A stretch of DNA of 40,287 nt from Bacillus sp. (in: firmicutes) (GCA_023666125.1 JAMPCN010000014.1:1-40287), one strand, 5' to 3'; counted from the first letter of the stretch, positions 29,222 through 38,537 are shown. The notes: a model not told the origin generated them from the letters alone. Numbers and translations are program-made.

Positions 29222-29935
29222 TTAACCCGTGGCATTTGCCGCCACAATATCCTGTACCATTTCCGATGCTATGATAAGCCCCGCCGCCGAAGGAACAAAG
29301 GACACGCTTCCCGGAACGGCCTGTCCTACCTTAATCGGCTCCTCTCTGGAATATAACACCTTTAACTTCTCAACTCCCCGTCTGCGCAGTTCTCTTCTCA
29401 TAACCTTTGCCAGCGGACAGACCGAGGTTTGATAAATGTCCGCTATTTCCAACTGTGTGGGATTTAGCTTATTCCCGGTTCCCATACAACTGATAATCGG
29501 CACCCCTGCTTTCTGTGCCTGCAAAATAAGTTCTATTTTGGCTGTCACCGTATCGACAGCGTCCGCTACATAAGAAAATCTGCTCAGGTCAAGCTCGCTT
29601 GCGTTCTCCGGCAGATAAAAACATTGATGAGTATTTACTTTCACATCAGGATTAATAGATAACATCCGTTCTTTCATAACATCGACCTTATATCTGCCAA
29701 TCGTCTCTCCCGTTGCAATAATCTGTCTGTTTATATTCGTGAGAGAAACTTTATCGCTGTCTATCAAATCAAAATTGCTCACACCGCTGCGCACCAGAGC
29801 CTCTACGATATAACCGCCCACACCGCCGATGCCAAATACCGCGATATGCGCCCGCCCCAGTTTTTCCATTGCCTCTTTTCCCAATAAAAGTTCTGTCCGT
29901 GCAAACTGATTCAACATATCTTTCCCACTTTCCAT
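29222..29935 (-). CDS. tcdA: tRNA threonylcarbamoyladenosine dehydratase
   Basis: E1-like ThiF-family enzyme that uses ATP to dehydrate t6A into the cyclic form ct6A at tRNA position 37. The nucleotide site is VFGIGGVGGYIVEALVRSG, followed by DLIDSDKVSLTNINRQI, and the later SCMGTGNKLNPTQLEIADI is typical of TcdA (CsdL). It has 237 residues. A second in-frame ATG at 29917 (MLNQFARTELL) is also possible. It sits 38 bases after the ECF T gene and heads the tcdA-rrf2-cwlD-sua5 stretch. Confidence 0.92.
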   Translation of the reverse strand: MESGKDMLNQFARTELLLGKEAMEKLGRAHIAVFGIGGVGGYIVEALVRSGVSNFDLIDSDKVSLTNINRQIIATGETIGRYKVDVMKERMLSINPDVKVNTHQCFYLPENASELDLSRFSYVADAVDTVTAKIELILQAQKAGVPIISCMGTGNKLNPTQLEIADIYQTSVCPLAKVMRRELRRRGVEKLKVLYSREEPIKVGQAVPGSVSFVPSAAGLIIASEMVQDIVAANATG

Positions 29936-29972
29936 CCCTAAAATCCTTTAGCGTATGTATATCATAAAATGT

Positions 29973-30803
29973 CTATGATACAAACGGATTATAGAATCTG
30001 CTGCCGTCGTGGAATGTAATGATAAAAGCCGCAATCATAAAAAGCACCACCGCCGCCAGCGTCAGATAATCGTTACGCTTAAACGGCTTCGCGGAATACC
30101 ATGTACGTTTTTTATTCTTGCCAAAACCGCGCAGTTCCATGGCGTTGCTGACAACGTCGATTCTATCCATACTGGAAAACACAAGCGGAAAGATAATCGC
30201 CGCCATACTTTTAATACGGCTGATAAAAGAAGCCTTTTTGGACATTTCAATTCCTCTTGCTTCCTGCGCATGTTTAATTTTGGTAAAATCATCCTGCACA
30301 TCAGGAATATAACGCAGCGCAAGCGCAACGGAATAACCGATATTATAATGAATTCCTATTTTATTCATGGACGCGGCAAACTCGCTCGGATTCGTCGTTA
30401 CGATAAACATGAAAACCGCCGGAATAATCGTTAAGTATTTCAGCATAACATTCAGTTCATAAAAAAGCTGTTCCTTTGTCAATGTATAGTTGCCAAAAAG
30501 ATGCCATATCGGCGTCTGCGTTCCATATATTTTGCTCCCCTGGTCGGGAGAAAAGAAAAAAATTGCAATCAGATTGATGCACAAAAATACCATAATAAAC
30601 TTAAATACCGTACCCACCTGACTCCACTTTGTCTTAGACATCGCAAAAATGATAAAGCTTAAAATGGGCATTACAATCAACACTCTGGTATCATAGGAAA
30701 TCATACTCGTAACAGACCAGAGGAGAAAAAAGATTAATTTCGTCACGCCGCTCAGTCTGTGAATCCAGGTATCCTTTTCTTCATAAGTCAATACCCTTGC
30801 CAT
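29973..30803 (-). CDS. ecfT: ECF transporter T component
   Basis: Integral membrane scaffold of an energy-coupling-factor vitamin or metal transporter. There are five or more hydrophobic segments. The cytoplasmic coupling motifs contain ARG (AQEARGIEMSKKAS and MELRGFGKNKK), which contact the ATPases. It has 276 residues, the usual size. Its ATG overlaps the stop of the ATPase gene (TAATG), so the two are coupled. Confidence 0.93.
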   Translation of the reverse strand: MARVLTYEEKDTWIHRLSGVTKLIFFLLWSVTSMISYDTRVLIVMPILSFIIFAMSKTKWSQVGTVFKFIMVFLCINLIAIFFFSPDQGSKIYGTQTPIWHLFGNYTLTKEQLFYELNVMLKYLTIIPAVFMFIVTTNPSEFAASMNKIGIHYNIGYSVALALRYIPDVQDDFTKIKHAQEARGIEMSKKASFISRIKSMAAIIFPLVFSSMDRIDVVSNAMELRGFGKNKKRTWYSAKPFKRNDYLTLAAVVLFMIAAFIITFHDGSRFYNPFVS

Positions 30804-32536
30804 TATGATACCCCCTTTATCTCTCTGCCATTCTCACGCTCATAATAAATGAAACAGTCCACAAACGCGGAAGGATTGTCAATACCGCATCCCACGGCGA
30901 GGTCGTAAAGAGAAGTTCTCTTTAAATACGCTTTTTGGGTCAACACATCATCCGTCAGAATCTCGCTTGGACGCTTATCCGCCAGTAACTGTCCCTCCGC
31001 AATCACCAATGCCCGGTCGGTATATTCCAGCATCAAGTGCATATCATGCGTTATCATAACAATCGTAATTCCTCTGTCACGATTCAGGCCTTCCAAAAAC
31101 TCCATAATTTCAGTATAATGCCTGTAATCCTGTCCCGCCGTCGGTTCGTCCAGAATGATAATATCCGGATTCATCACCAGAATAGACGCAATCGTCACGC
31201 GCTTCTTCTGTCCATAACTAAGCGCCGATATCGGCCAGTTCCTAAACGGATACAGACCACATATTTTAAGCGTTTCATGGACCCTCTTCTCTATCTCGTC
31301 CTCCGGTACGCCGCGCACCTGCAGACCGAGCGCCACCTCTTCAAAAATCATGGTCTTACTAATCATCTGATTGGGATTCTGCATCACAAGACCGATGCTC
31401 TCTCCTCTTTCCTTAATGGAGCGGGTAAGAATATCCTCCCCGTTTAAAGAAATACTTCCGTTATCCGGCTGTAAAAAACCGCAGATTAAATTGGAGAGCG
31501 TTGACTTACCGGCGCCGTTTTTTCCGACGATGGCAAGCATCTCCCCTCTATGTATCTGAAAAGAAACATTTTGCAGCACCGGTTTGCCCGGAGTATAGGC
31601 AAAATCCAGATTTTTTACTTCCAACACAACTTCCTTATTCTGTTCTTTTCCTGTAATGTGTGTCTGCCGAAACCATTCCCTGACCTGCGTCTGATATTGT
31701 TCCAGATATCCCGCTTTTTTCATGGATTCAATAGAGGACATCCGGGCATCCGCCGCAGTCCGGCATCCCGCATATTTTAAAGCCGTCACATACAAAGGCT
31801 CTCTAATGCCCTCTTTTTGCAGAATATCTGTCGATAACAGTTCATCCGGCGTCATATCCGCCACGATTCTGCCTTCGCCCACAACAATGATACGGTCTGC
31901 ACCGCAGGTAAGGGCATCCTCTAAACGATGTTCAATAATAACGACTGTTGTTTTTTCCTGTCTGTGAATCTGGTCGATTAACTCAATCGCACGCTTGCCG
32001 GTTGCCGGGTCTAAATTAGCTAACGGCTCATCAAACAGAAGGATATCCACCCGGTCAATCATAACGCCCGCCATAGATACCCTCTGTTTCTGCCCGCCGG
32101 AAAGCGCACCCGGCGCATTTCCAAGCACCGACTGCACTTCTACCGTTTCGGCTACCTTTGCCACCCGCTCAAACATTTCCGGCTGTGGCACTTCATCATT
32201 TTCCAGTGCAAATGCAATATCCTCCGCTACCGTCAGTCCTATAAACTGCCCGTCCGTATCCTGTAAAACGGTTCCTACCAGTTTAGATAGACCGAAAATT
32301 CCCAAATCTAAAGGATTTTGCCCATTCACGGTATAAGTTCCCGTAATTTCCCCTTTATAGGCAAACGGCACAAGGCCGTTGATGCAGTGTGCCAACGTGG
32401 ACTTACCGGAACCGGATGGTCCTACTATCAGCACTTTTTCCCCCGGATATATCGCTAAATTAATATCCTTGATAGTCGGTTCTTTCTGGGAACGGTATTT
32501 AAATGAAAAATTTTTAAATTCTATTATTGGTTTCAT
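30803..32536 (-). CDS. ECF transporter fused double ATPase
   Basis: Two ABC ATPase domains in one 577-residue chain (EcfA1-EcfA2 equivalents), powering the S/T membrane pair. Domain 1: Walker A GPSGSGKST (39-47), signature LSGGQKQR (145-152), Walker B DILLFDEPLANLDP. Domain 2: Walker A GKNGAGKST (338-346), signature LSYGQKKR, Walker B DIIILDEPTAGQD. The linker is about 260-300. The start overlaps the S component stop by 4 bases. Such fusions belong to YkoD-like dedicated (group I) ECF systems. Confidence 0.93.
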   Translation of the reverse strand: MKPIIEFKNFSFKYRSQKEPTIKDINLAIYPGEKVLIVGPSGSGKSTLAHCINGLVPFAYKGEITGTYTVNGQNPLDLGIFGLSKLVGTVLQDTDGQFIGLTVAEDIAFALENDEVPQPEMFERVAKVAETVEVQSVLGNAPGALSGGQKQRVSMAGVMIDRVDILLFDEPLANLDPATGKRAIELIDQIHRQEKTTVVIIEHRLEDALTCGADRIIVVGEGRIVADMTPDELLSTDILQKEGIREPLYVTALKYAGCRTAADARMSSIESMKKAGYLEQYQTQVREWFRQTHITGKEQNKEVVLEVKNLDFAYTPGKPVLQNVSFQIHRGEMLAIVGKNGAGKSTLSNLICGFLQPDNGSISLNGEDILTRSIKERGESIGLVMQNPNQMISKTMIFEEVALGLQVRGVPEDEIEKRVHETLKICGLYPFRNWPISALSYGQKKRVTIASILVMNPDIIILDEPTAGQDYRHYTEIMEFLEGLNRDRGITIVMITHDMHLMLEYTDRALVIAEGQLLADKRPSEILTDDVLTQKAYLKRTSLYDLAVGCGIDNPSAFVDCFIYYERENGREIKGVS

Positions 32537-33090
32537 TCGTCTTCTTTACTCAAACTGGATGATTTTCCGCCGACCTTGGAATAAGCAACGGCGAGTAACG
32601 TACCTAAAATGCCTGCAATAATGATATTTCCCAAAAATGCCCATGCGCCCTGTGCAAAAACTTTATTGGCAGGCTCCGCATAAACTAAAACATCCAGAAC
32701 CGGCGCTACGACAATCCATGCCAATGCGTTGGCAATCACCTGTACGATATTAAACAGTACAATCTCTTTTGTTGCAAATCCGCCATCTTTGATAGCAAAT
32801 TTTGCAGCAAACAAACCGACAAGAATGCCAACTACCGCCTCCGGGAATACCCAGCTCCACCAGATGCTTCCATAGAATAACGCATCACCAAGCGCATGGC
32901 CAAGCAGACCAACTACACCGCCTACAATAGGACCGAATACGCCTGCAAGGAATACCAACAGCGCCGCTCTCGGCTGCAATGCTGTATTCGGGATGAATCC
33001 CAGCGGAATCTGTACCTGCGTCAACGCTACGAACAATGCGGTTCCAATACCGATTGCCACTACTTCTTTAATACCAAATTTACTTTTCAT
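32533..33090 (-). CDS. ECF transporter S component, UPF0397 type
   Basis: Substrate-binding membrane component of 185 residues with about six hydrophobic segments. Landmarks of the UPF0397 group are VVAIGIGTALFVALTQV, FIPNTALQPRAALLVFLAGV, FGPIVGGVVGLLGHALGDAL and YGSIWWSWVFPEAVVG. The start at 33090 is preferred to 33099 because AGGAGG is immediately against the first ATG and 9 bases from the second. It is first in a three-gene S-AA-T unit. The substrate is unknown; no riboswitch that would identify it is seen in the 66-base leader. Confidence 0.88.
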   Translation of the reverse strand: MKSKFGIKEVVAIGIGTALFVALTQVQIPLGFIPNTALQPRAALLVFLAGVFGPIVGGVVGLLGHALGDALFYGSIWWSWVFPEAVVGILVGLFAAKFAIKDGGFATKEIVLFNIVQVIANALAWIVVAPVLDVLVYAEPANKVFAQGAWAFLGNIIIAGILGTLLAVAYSKVGGKSSSLSKEDE

Positions 33091-33156
33091 GTCAAACATC
33101 CTCCTATAAGAAAATCGTACTAACCATATCTATCATATAATAAATATTTTCTTTTT

Positions 33157-34854
33157 TCAATCGTTATTCATATAGTCCGCAATGACTTCCCATACAATCG
33201 GTTTCTCCAATCCCAGCCGCCATTCCGCTACGCCGCCGATATGGTAATTCTCCATAACGTTCAATTTGACTTTAATAGACTCCTCATCCTCAAGCCACAC
33301 CTGAAAATAACTGTTGCCGGACTGATATTCCCCGTAATTCTGGCACGTTACCTCATCCCATTGCGCCACAACCGCATGGTTTGCCAGATATTCCTCCGCC
33401 ATTTCCATACTGACGGACTGACTAGTCACTTCCGTTCCATTCGTTTCCCATATTCTCGTATAGAAAGGAATCGCATTTATCACTTTCTCCGGAGCCACTT
33501 CCTCTAACGTTTTGGCAATGCCTTCCTCCACATAGTTGATAGAGGCCACCGAACCTGCCTCCGTGCTGCTTCCATGATGTTCATCATATCCCATAATAAT
33601 GACATAGTCTGCGAACACGCCCTGTTCTTTCCTATGATAAAAGGTGTTATATCCTTTCGGCACATAATTATCTACCGATAAGACAATGCCGTTGGCCCGA
33701 CAGGGAATAGAAAGTTCCCTGATAAACTCAATAAACGCTTCCCCCGCGTCAACGCTGATGCTTTCAAAATCAATATTAATGCCGTCCAAATCATATTCTA
33801 ACGCCGTTGCTATCAGATTATCTATCAACTTCGTTCTTGAACTTGTCCTGCCAAGCAGTTCATACATATCAATCGTTTCCGATTCCGTAATATTACTGAT
33901 TAACGCCCACACTTCCAATCCCATATCATGTGCCGTATTCACGTATTCTTTAGACGCAAGGCTCGTATAATCGCCCTCATTTCCCGTCAGCACAAACCAT
34001 GTGGGCGATATCACATTAACGCTCTGCGTCGGGGCAAGAACCGCCTTTAACGTATCGTTCCCACCCATAGCATAAATCGCATGCCATGCAAGGTTAATCT
34101 TATAATCTCTTGTATTTCCGGCAATCTCCGGTTCCACATAATCGCTCACCGCGACCGGCGATTCCGTATATTTTTCCGAAAGCCTTTTATTTTCCACATA
34201 ACCGATATAGGCATCCCGCGTCTTTACTTTTGTCCAGTTTTCCATTTCCTCCAGAATAATGACGCTGTCGCCTTTCGCCACATCCGTTAAAATGTCGCTC
34301 TTAATGCCGCCCTGATATCTGACCTGCGTATCTTTTGTAATATCCGCCGCCTGTCTTTCATTCCACTCGGTATATACCTGCATATGATAAGGCTGCGTAA
34401 AAAGCTCATAAGAAAAATTAGCGTATTTTTTCACAAAATCAGCGGCCACATAGAGAACATCTCCTTCATATCTGGAAATGACATAGCCGGCATCTTCCGT
34501 CATATCCCCTGTTGTATAAGCAGAAGAACCGATTTGCGTCCGGACAATGGAATCGGGCAGCACATAAAGTAAAAGCCCTTCCTGCCTATCTTCATAAAAT
34601 CTATCATTAAAATACAGATGCACCGTGGCAAAATCAAAATAACATGTGTTATCCCATATTTTGGCATGCTCTTCTATCCGTTCATCCTGTAAAATAATCG
34701 GTACGTCATCCGCTCCCGCAACTCCAAAGTATTCATCCAAATCGGCACGCTCGTTGGAATAAGAGTATTTCTCTATCACTATCGCTCCAAATCCTGCTGC
34801 CGCAATCACAATGATAAGGACGATCGCGACAAGTACCGGAATCATTTTTTTCAT
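33157..34854 (-). CDS. GH18-family hydrolase with SH3-like domain, membrane anchored
   Basis: A 565-residue extracytoplasmic protein. The N-terminal helix (about 4-27) is a signal anchor. Residues about 45-165 resemble a copper-amine-oxidase-N-like stalk domain. About 170-230 is an SH3-like domain (KGDSVIILEEMENWTKVKTR, then GYVENKRL). About 250-560 is a GH18 barrel with DGINIDFE at 357-364, E364 being the catalytic acid; N360 replaces the usual first middle Asp. This architecture is found in YaaH/YdhD-like cell-wall or cortex glucosaminidases and in SH3-GH18 surface proteins. AAGGAGC precedes the ATG. It lies upstream of the ECF genes with a 66-base gap. Confidence 0.88.
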   Translation of the reverse strand: MKKMIPVLVAIVLIIVIAAAGFGAIVIEKYSYSNERADLDEYFGVAGADDVPIILQDERIEEHAKIWDNTCYFDFATVHLYFNDRFYEDRQEGLLLYVLPDSIVRTQIGSSAYTTGDMTEDAGYVISRYEGDVLYVAADFVKKYANFSYELFTQPYHMQVYTEWNERQAADITKDTQVRYQGGIKSDILTDVAKGDSVIILEEMENWTKVKTRDAYIGYVENKRLSEKYTESPVAVSDYVEPEIAGNTRDYKINLAWHAIYAMGGNDTLKAVLAPTQSVNVISPTWFVLTGNEGDYTSLASKEYVNTAHDMGLEVWALISNITESETIDMYELLGRTSSRTKLIDNLIATALEYDLDGINIDFESISVDAGEAFIEFIRELSIPCRANGIVLSVDNYVPKGYNTFYHRKEQGVFADYVIIMGYDEHHGSSTEAGSVASINYVEEGIAKTLEEVAPEKVINAIPFYTRIWETNGTEVTSQSVSMEMAEEYLANHAVVAQWDEVTCQNYGEYQSGNSYFQVWLEDEESIKVKLNVMENYHIGGVAEWRLGLEKPIVWEVIADYMNND

Positions 34855-34882
34855 CTATCCAGCTCCTTTCTGACCGTCCTTA

Positions 34883-34911
34883 ATTATAACAGACTATTCC
34901 CCGGCCGTCAT
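34883..34911 (-). promoter_or_regulatory. Promoter for the GH18 gene
   Basis: On the minus strand ATGACG (34911-34906) and TATAAT (34888-34883) are separated by 17 bases. The -10 is perfect and the -35 matches 4 of 6. Predicted start near 34876, about 20 bases before the ATG. Confidence 0.6.
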
Positions 34912-35453
34912 TATCATTTTTGACTTTTTTTGACCATTTTCGCAAAACAGTGAAAGAAGTGGGGGCCTCCTGTCCATATCTTTCCCATCATTCCATGATA
35001 TCATTATATCCGCGAAATTACAGTCTAACCATATTTTTTAAACCGCTGGCGTTCCAAAAGGATTTCCGTGATATTATAACAAACCGCTCCGGTTTAAAAA
35101 CCTGATAAGACACCGTATCCCAGCCTAAGACACTCCTGACATGCTTAAAAATATAAAAATAACTGTATAACCTTTTCAATCATTGTGAATTATAATTGTG
35201 AAAATAACGAATGAAAAAAATTATTCTATGACCAGACGCATAAGCCTGTAAGACTTTCTCATACTATATCAATAATCAAAATAGAATAAATACTAGAAAT
35301 AATATAGATAGGAGAGACAGAATATTTTATGAAATTTATGCACGCCTCCTTTCTTACTTATATTTGTCAGGAGACATCTTGTGCCTATTATAGCCATAAT
35401 TTTACAAAAAAGCAAGCAATTATTAAATTTTTTTAAAGACTTTTGTCATACTA
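34912..35453. other. AT-rich intergenic gap without a supported gene
   Basis: The stretch between the GH18 promoter and the mecA promoter has no convincing coding region. A 61-codon frame at 34920-35105 lacks a ribosome binding site and protein-like composition. A 35-codon frame at 35329-35436 (MKFMHASFLTYICQ...) has GGAGAG 12 bases upstream and is only a weak candidate. ATTGTGAA occurs twice around 35184-35200, flanking TATAAT. The region may hold promoters or a decayed gene; I see no RNA gene. Confidence 0.4.
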
Positions 35454-35543
35454 TTGACTTAAATTAATACAGAGTATAAGATACTTTTAAAATGACATTA
35501 TAATAAAAATTCACATAAATTAACAGTATCAGTATCTTATAGT
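35454..35543 (+). promoter_or_regulatory. mecA promoter region with 13-bp inverted repeat
   Basis: TTGACT (35454-35459) with TAAGAT (35477-35482) at 17 bases, or TATAAT at 35499-35504, can serve as promoter. AGTATAAGATACT (35473-35485) and AGTATCTTATAGT (35531-35543) are inverted copies with one mismatch, 45 bases apart. The left copy overlaps the -10 of the first promoter and the right copy ends just before the ribosome binding site AAGGA. The arrangement fits a repressor binding two sites, or an RNA stem that affects translation. Confidence 0.55.
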
Positions 35544-35557
35544 AAGGATGTGATATT

Positions 35558-36310
35558 ATGAAAATTGAAAAAGTAAATGAACATCAGATTCGCTGTACGC
35601 TCACAAGAGAGGACTTGGCGGACAGGGAATTAAAAATAAGCGAACTGGCATATGGTACGGAAAAGGCTAAAACCCTCTTTCGCGATATGATGCAGCAGGC
35701 CGCTTACGAATACGGCTTTGAAGCGGAAGATATTCCGCTTATGATAGAAGCGATTCCTCTCAACGCGGAATGTATCGTTTTAATTATCACGAAAGTCGAA
35801 GACCCGGAAGAACTGGATACCCGTTTTTCCAAATTCGCTCCTTCCGTTCATGATGACGCTATGGATGACCATGAGGAACTGATGGAAGCATTTGCCGACA
35901 GCGCCGACGAAATGTTGGATATGCTGCGGAAAATGGACCAACAGAGCCGCACCGGCGCCGCTTCGGAAGAGGAACAGGCGCATATGGCTCCGTCGAAAAG
36001 TCCGGTTTCCCCGGTACACACCAACCGTATGTTTTCTTTCGGTTCTTTATCCGATGTGATAAGGCTTGCGCATGTTGCCGCACCGCTTTACCGTGGCGTA
36101 AATTCATTATATAAACGAGAGACAGACGGTTCTTACCTTCTTCTCATCTCGCCCGCAAAGTTAAACGCCTCGGAATTTATCCGTATCTGCAATATTTTCT
36201 CGGAATATGGCAGTTCAGAGCCTTTTTCACCGGCAGTGGAATCCTATCTGGAAGAACATTGCGAAGCCGTTATCAAGGATAAAGCAATTCAGTCTCTGGC
36301 AGAGATTTAA
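35558..36310 (+). CDS. mecA: Adaptor protein MecA
   Basis: MecA delivers substrate proteins to the ClpC/ClpP protease and in Bacillus controls competence. The N-terminal target-binding domain starts MKIEKVNEHQIRCTLTREDL and includes LFRDMMQQAAYEYGFEAED. An acidic, flexible linker (about 95-155) follows. The C-terminal ClpC-binding domain (about 160-250) contains FGSLSDVIRLAHVA and YLEEHCEAVIKDKAIQSLAEI. It has 250 residues, close to the usual 218-240. AAGGA lies 9 bases before ATG. It stands alone, with an inverted repeat in front and a bidirectional terminator behind. Confidence 0.9.
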   Translation: MKIEKVNEHQIRCTLTREDLADRELKISELAYGTEKAKTLFRDMMQQAAYEYGFEAEDIPLMIEAIPLNAECIVLIITKVEDPEELDTRFSKFAPSVHDDAMDDHEELMEAFADSADEMLDMLRKMDQQSRTGAASEEEQAHMAPSKSPVSPVHTNRMFSFGSLSDVIRLAHVAAPLYRGVNSLYKRETDGSYLLLISPAKLNASEFIRICNIFSEYGSSEPFSPAVESYLEEHCEAVIKDKAIQSLAEI

Positions 36311-36346
36311 AATAACATTTGATATGATATTTGAACTACTCTACTA

Positions 36347-36391
36347 AAAAAGCTCTAAGAAACCGCATCATGCAGCCTCTTAGAGCTTTTT
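36347..36391. terminator. Bidirectional terminator between mecA and the DUF1858 gene
   Basis: A perfect 14-bp stem (36347-36360 AAAAAGCTCTAAGA with 36378-36391) has a 17-base loop. The A and T runs at its ends serve the convergent genes on both strands. Confidence 0.85.
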
Positions 36392-36413
36392 ATTTGAGCC
36401 AAATCTCTTCACA

Positions 36414-36608
36414 CTATGATAATGCCGCAATCTGCGTCATCAACTCGTCAATATTCATGCCATGCACCATTGCCGCCTCTTCCAGCGACTCTCCCTGTGC
36501 GGACGGGCATCCTAAGCAGTGCATTCCCGCATTCATCAGAATCGGAGCAACGTCCGGATTCGTTCTTAAAATTTCACCGATTGTCATATCCTTCGTAATA
36601 TCAGCCAT
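36414..36608 (-). CDS. DUF1858 domain protein
   Basis: A 64-residue protein consisting of one DUF1858 (ScdA_N-like) domain: [20 protein letters not shown], then [19 protein letters not shown] with a CxxC pair, then [13 protein letters not shown]. The family is often found fused to or beside redox or Fe-S-repair proteins; the CxxC suggests metal or redox chemistry, which is inference. The start at 36608 is supported by GGGAGG 8 bases upstream. It lies 111 bases downstream of the FkbH-like gene on the same strand. Confidence 0.88.
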   Translation of the reverse strand: MADITKDMTIGEILRTNPDVAPILMNAGMHCLGCPSAQGESLEEAAMVHGMNIDELMTQIAALS

Positions 36609-36719
36609 GTTTTTACCTCCCAAAAATATTTTACAGTATCATTGTCCCCTACTGTATTTGTTTTATGCTTCAAATCCATGCCTATATAGTATAAGCCGAA
36701 AAGCCGCTCGCTGCAAGTC

Positions 36720-38537
36720 TTAAATTCTTTCTTTATTTACCTGAATGACTTTATTCCTTTTCTCATACTGTGCAGGAATCACAAACTCCCATTCCGCGTT
36801 ACCCTCAATATCCTCATTTACTTTAGTAAATCCCTGCAACGCATAGAAATCTCTTACCATGGCATTTTTCGCCGTCGGATAGTAATATCCCTTGATACAA
36901 TATATGCCCCGTTTTTGGCATCTTGCAACAAGTTCGTCCATCATGGCGTATTCCATATCTCTTTTTAAAACGCGACAGCTCATCAGCCATAAATCAATAT
37001 GAAATAACGTCTCGTCCGCTTCGTCTATATGACCGAATACAACGGAAACGACTCCGTTATCGCCGAATTTATCTACCAGCTTTCCATATAATGTAATATA
37101 TGACGGATTTTGAGCATAACCCTCTATATCCGCCTGACTGCACCGTTTCGTCGTCAGATTAAATTGATTGCTTTTATTCGTAAGCTGTGCGATACGCGCC
37201 ATATACATCGGCGCAAAAGGTTGAATTTCCGCATCCATATCCAGCGAAAGCAGATAATCGGCATAGTCCGCATAACTTGCTTCCTGCTTTTTACGCTCTA
37301 CATTCGCCTTATACATGTCGTTACGCTGCAAATCGTCGGCGGAAAGGTTTGTCACTTCAAAATAACCCGCTCTGTCAAGCGTCGTTATAAATTTGACGAT
37401 GTCTTCCACTTCCGGCACTTTTACTCCCGCTGCCTGCGATTCCACAATATGACGCTCCGCAGGGTTATCATCCACAAAAACCAAACTGTCTGTGCCAATA
37501 TTTAATTCCCTGGCAATCTCTATAATATTCTTATCTTTATTTTCCCAATTCGCCTTTATAATAAGAAAGTCTTCAGGCTTTAGAACGCTGTCCGGACGAT
37601 TTAAGCCCGCCAGCGCGTTTTCCTCGTCATTTTTGGAATCAATCGTCAATAAAACTCCCAAGTCCTTATGCGCTTTCAGATACTCCTGAAATTCGCTGTA
37701 CAACTGCCCGATGGAGCTTTCCTGACCGATTTCAATATTATCTGCGCCGTCGTCTCCTACCACGCCGCCCCACAATGTATTGTCCAAATCCAATACGAAC
37801 GCTTTCTGATTTTTTCCATAAATCGATTTAATAACATTTGCTATGTTATAAGTAAGCTCCGGTATCGCCTGAAGCGCGCAGGCATATTTATACATATGCC
37901 AATAAAACGGGTCCGCCCACTTTTGCAGTCCGTAACAGGACGCCATATAGTTAATGTCATTAATATAGAAATTATTATGCGCCTGCGCATATGCCGCAAA
38001 CTTTGCATTCAGTCTGTTAATAAAGTTCAATCGCCCATGAGAATCGGAAAAATCGGAATTTCCCAGCAAACGATAAAATGGCGGTTCAAAATTATTCTGA
38101 ATCACCGGACACTGATAAACATTCTCAATCTTATTCCACATCTGTTCGTATGGTTGATACGCCGCTTCCAGCAATTCCTCTATCTGTTCATTTGTGTTCC
38201 GTACTGTTGGAAAATCTTTGATATTTCTTGTACTTGTATGAATAAAAATAATATCAGGATGAAATTGTATCAGTTCCGGATTATCAAACATCACATCCTG
38301 CCAATACTGATTATATTCCGACTCATAGAAAACAGGTGTTATTTCTGCATTGAGCAAAAACAGTTCCAATATCTCTTTGATATCATGCGTAGTAGAACCG
38401 CCCAAAATGGCAATACGCTTAGAAATATAAGGTTTGCCATTCTGTGCCGCTCCACATTGGGCTATAAGCTCTTTTTTAATGGCCTTTCGTTTTTTTAAAA
38501 TATATTCCGCATCAAAAGGATATTCTAGTTCTTTCAC
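36720..38537 (-). CDS. FkbH-like HAD-IIIC protein
   Basis: A 605-residue protein of the FkbH/HAD-IIIC type. The N-terminal ~235 residues are SGNH-like (RIAILGGSTTHDIKEIL and DIIFIHTSTRNIKDFP). The HAD domain begins at AFVLDLDNTLWGGVVGDDG with D250/D252, and continues with LLTIDSKNDEENA and DSLVFVDDNPAERHIVE. The C-terminal ~170 residues are GNAT-like (AQLTNKSNQFNLTTKRCSQ, then DLWLMSCRVLKRDMEYAMMD). FkbH proteins load glycerate from 1,3-bisphosphoglycerate onto an acyl carrier protein for natural products. Here no carrier protein, ketosynthase or glycosyltransferase lies within the window, so its acceptor is unknown. Confidence 0.88.
   Translation of the reverse strand: MKELEYPFDAEYILKKRKAIKKELIAQCGAAQNGKPYISKRIAILGGSTTHDIKEILELFLLNAEITPVFYESEYNQYWQDVMFDNPELIQFHPDIIFIHTSTRNIKDFPTVRNTNEQIEELLEAAYQPYEQMWNKIENVYQCPVIQNNFEPPFYRLLGNSDFSDSHGRLNFINRLNAKFAAYAQAHNNFYINDINYMASCYGLQKWADPFYWHMYKYACALQAIPELTYNIANVIKSIYGKNQKAFVLDLDNTLWGGVVGDDGADNIEIGQESSIGQLYSEFQEYLKAHKDLGVLLTIDSKNDEENALAGLNRPDSVLKPEDFLIIKANWENKDKNIIEIARELNIGTDSLVFVDDNPAERHIVESQAAGVKVPEVEDIVKFITTLDRAGYFEVTNLSADDLQRNDMYKANVERKKQEASYADYADYLLSLDMDAEIQPFAPMYMARIAQLTNKSNQFNLTTKRCSQADIEGYAQNPSYITLYGKLVDKFGDNGVVSVVFGHIDEADETLFHIDLWLMSCRVLKRDMEYAMMDELVARCQKRGIYCIKGYYYPTAKNAMVRDFYALQGFTKVNEDIEGNAEWEFVIPAQYEKRNKVIQVNKERI

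Noticed and set aside
34920-35105. 61-codon open frame on + strand in the AT-rich gap
   Set aside because: No ribosome binding site, and the sequence does not look like a protein.
35329-35436. 35-codon peptide MKFMHASFLTYICQ...
   Set aside because: The ribosome binding site is 12 bases away, there is no recognisable family, and the region is AT-rich with chance frames; kept only as a remark in the gap entry.
37668-38498. 276-codon open frame on + strand
   Set aside because: It lies antisense to the FkbH-like gene, has no ribosome binding site and has Ile/Arg/Cys-rich composition typical of antisense frames; the opposite strand has clear conserved motifs.
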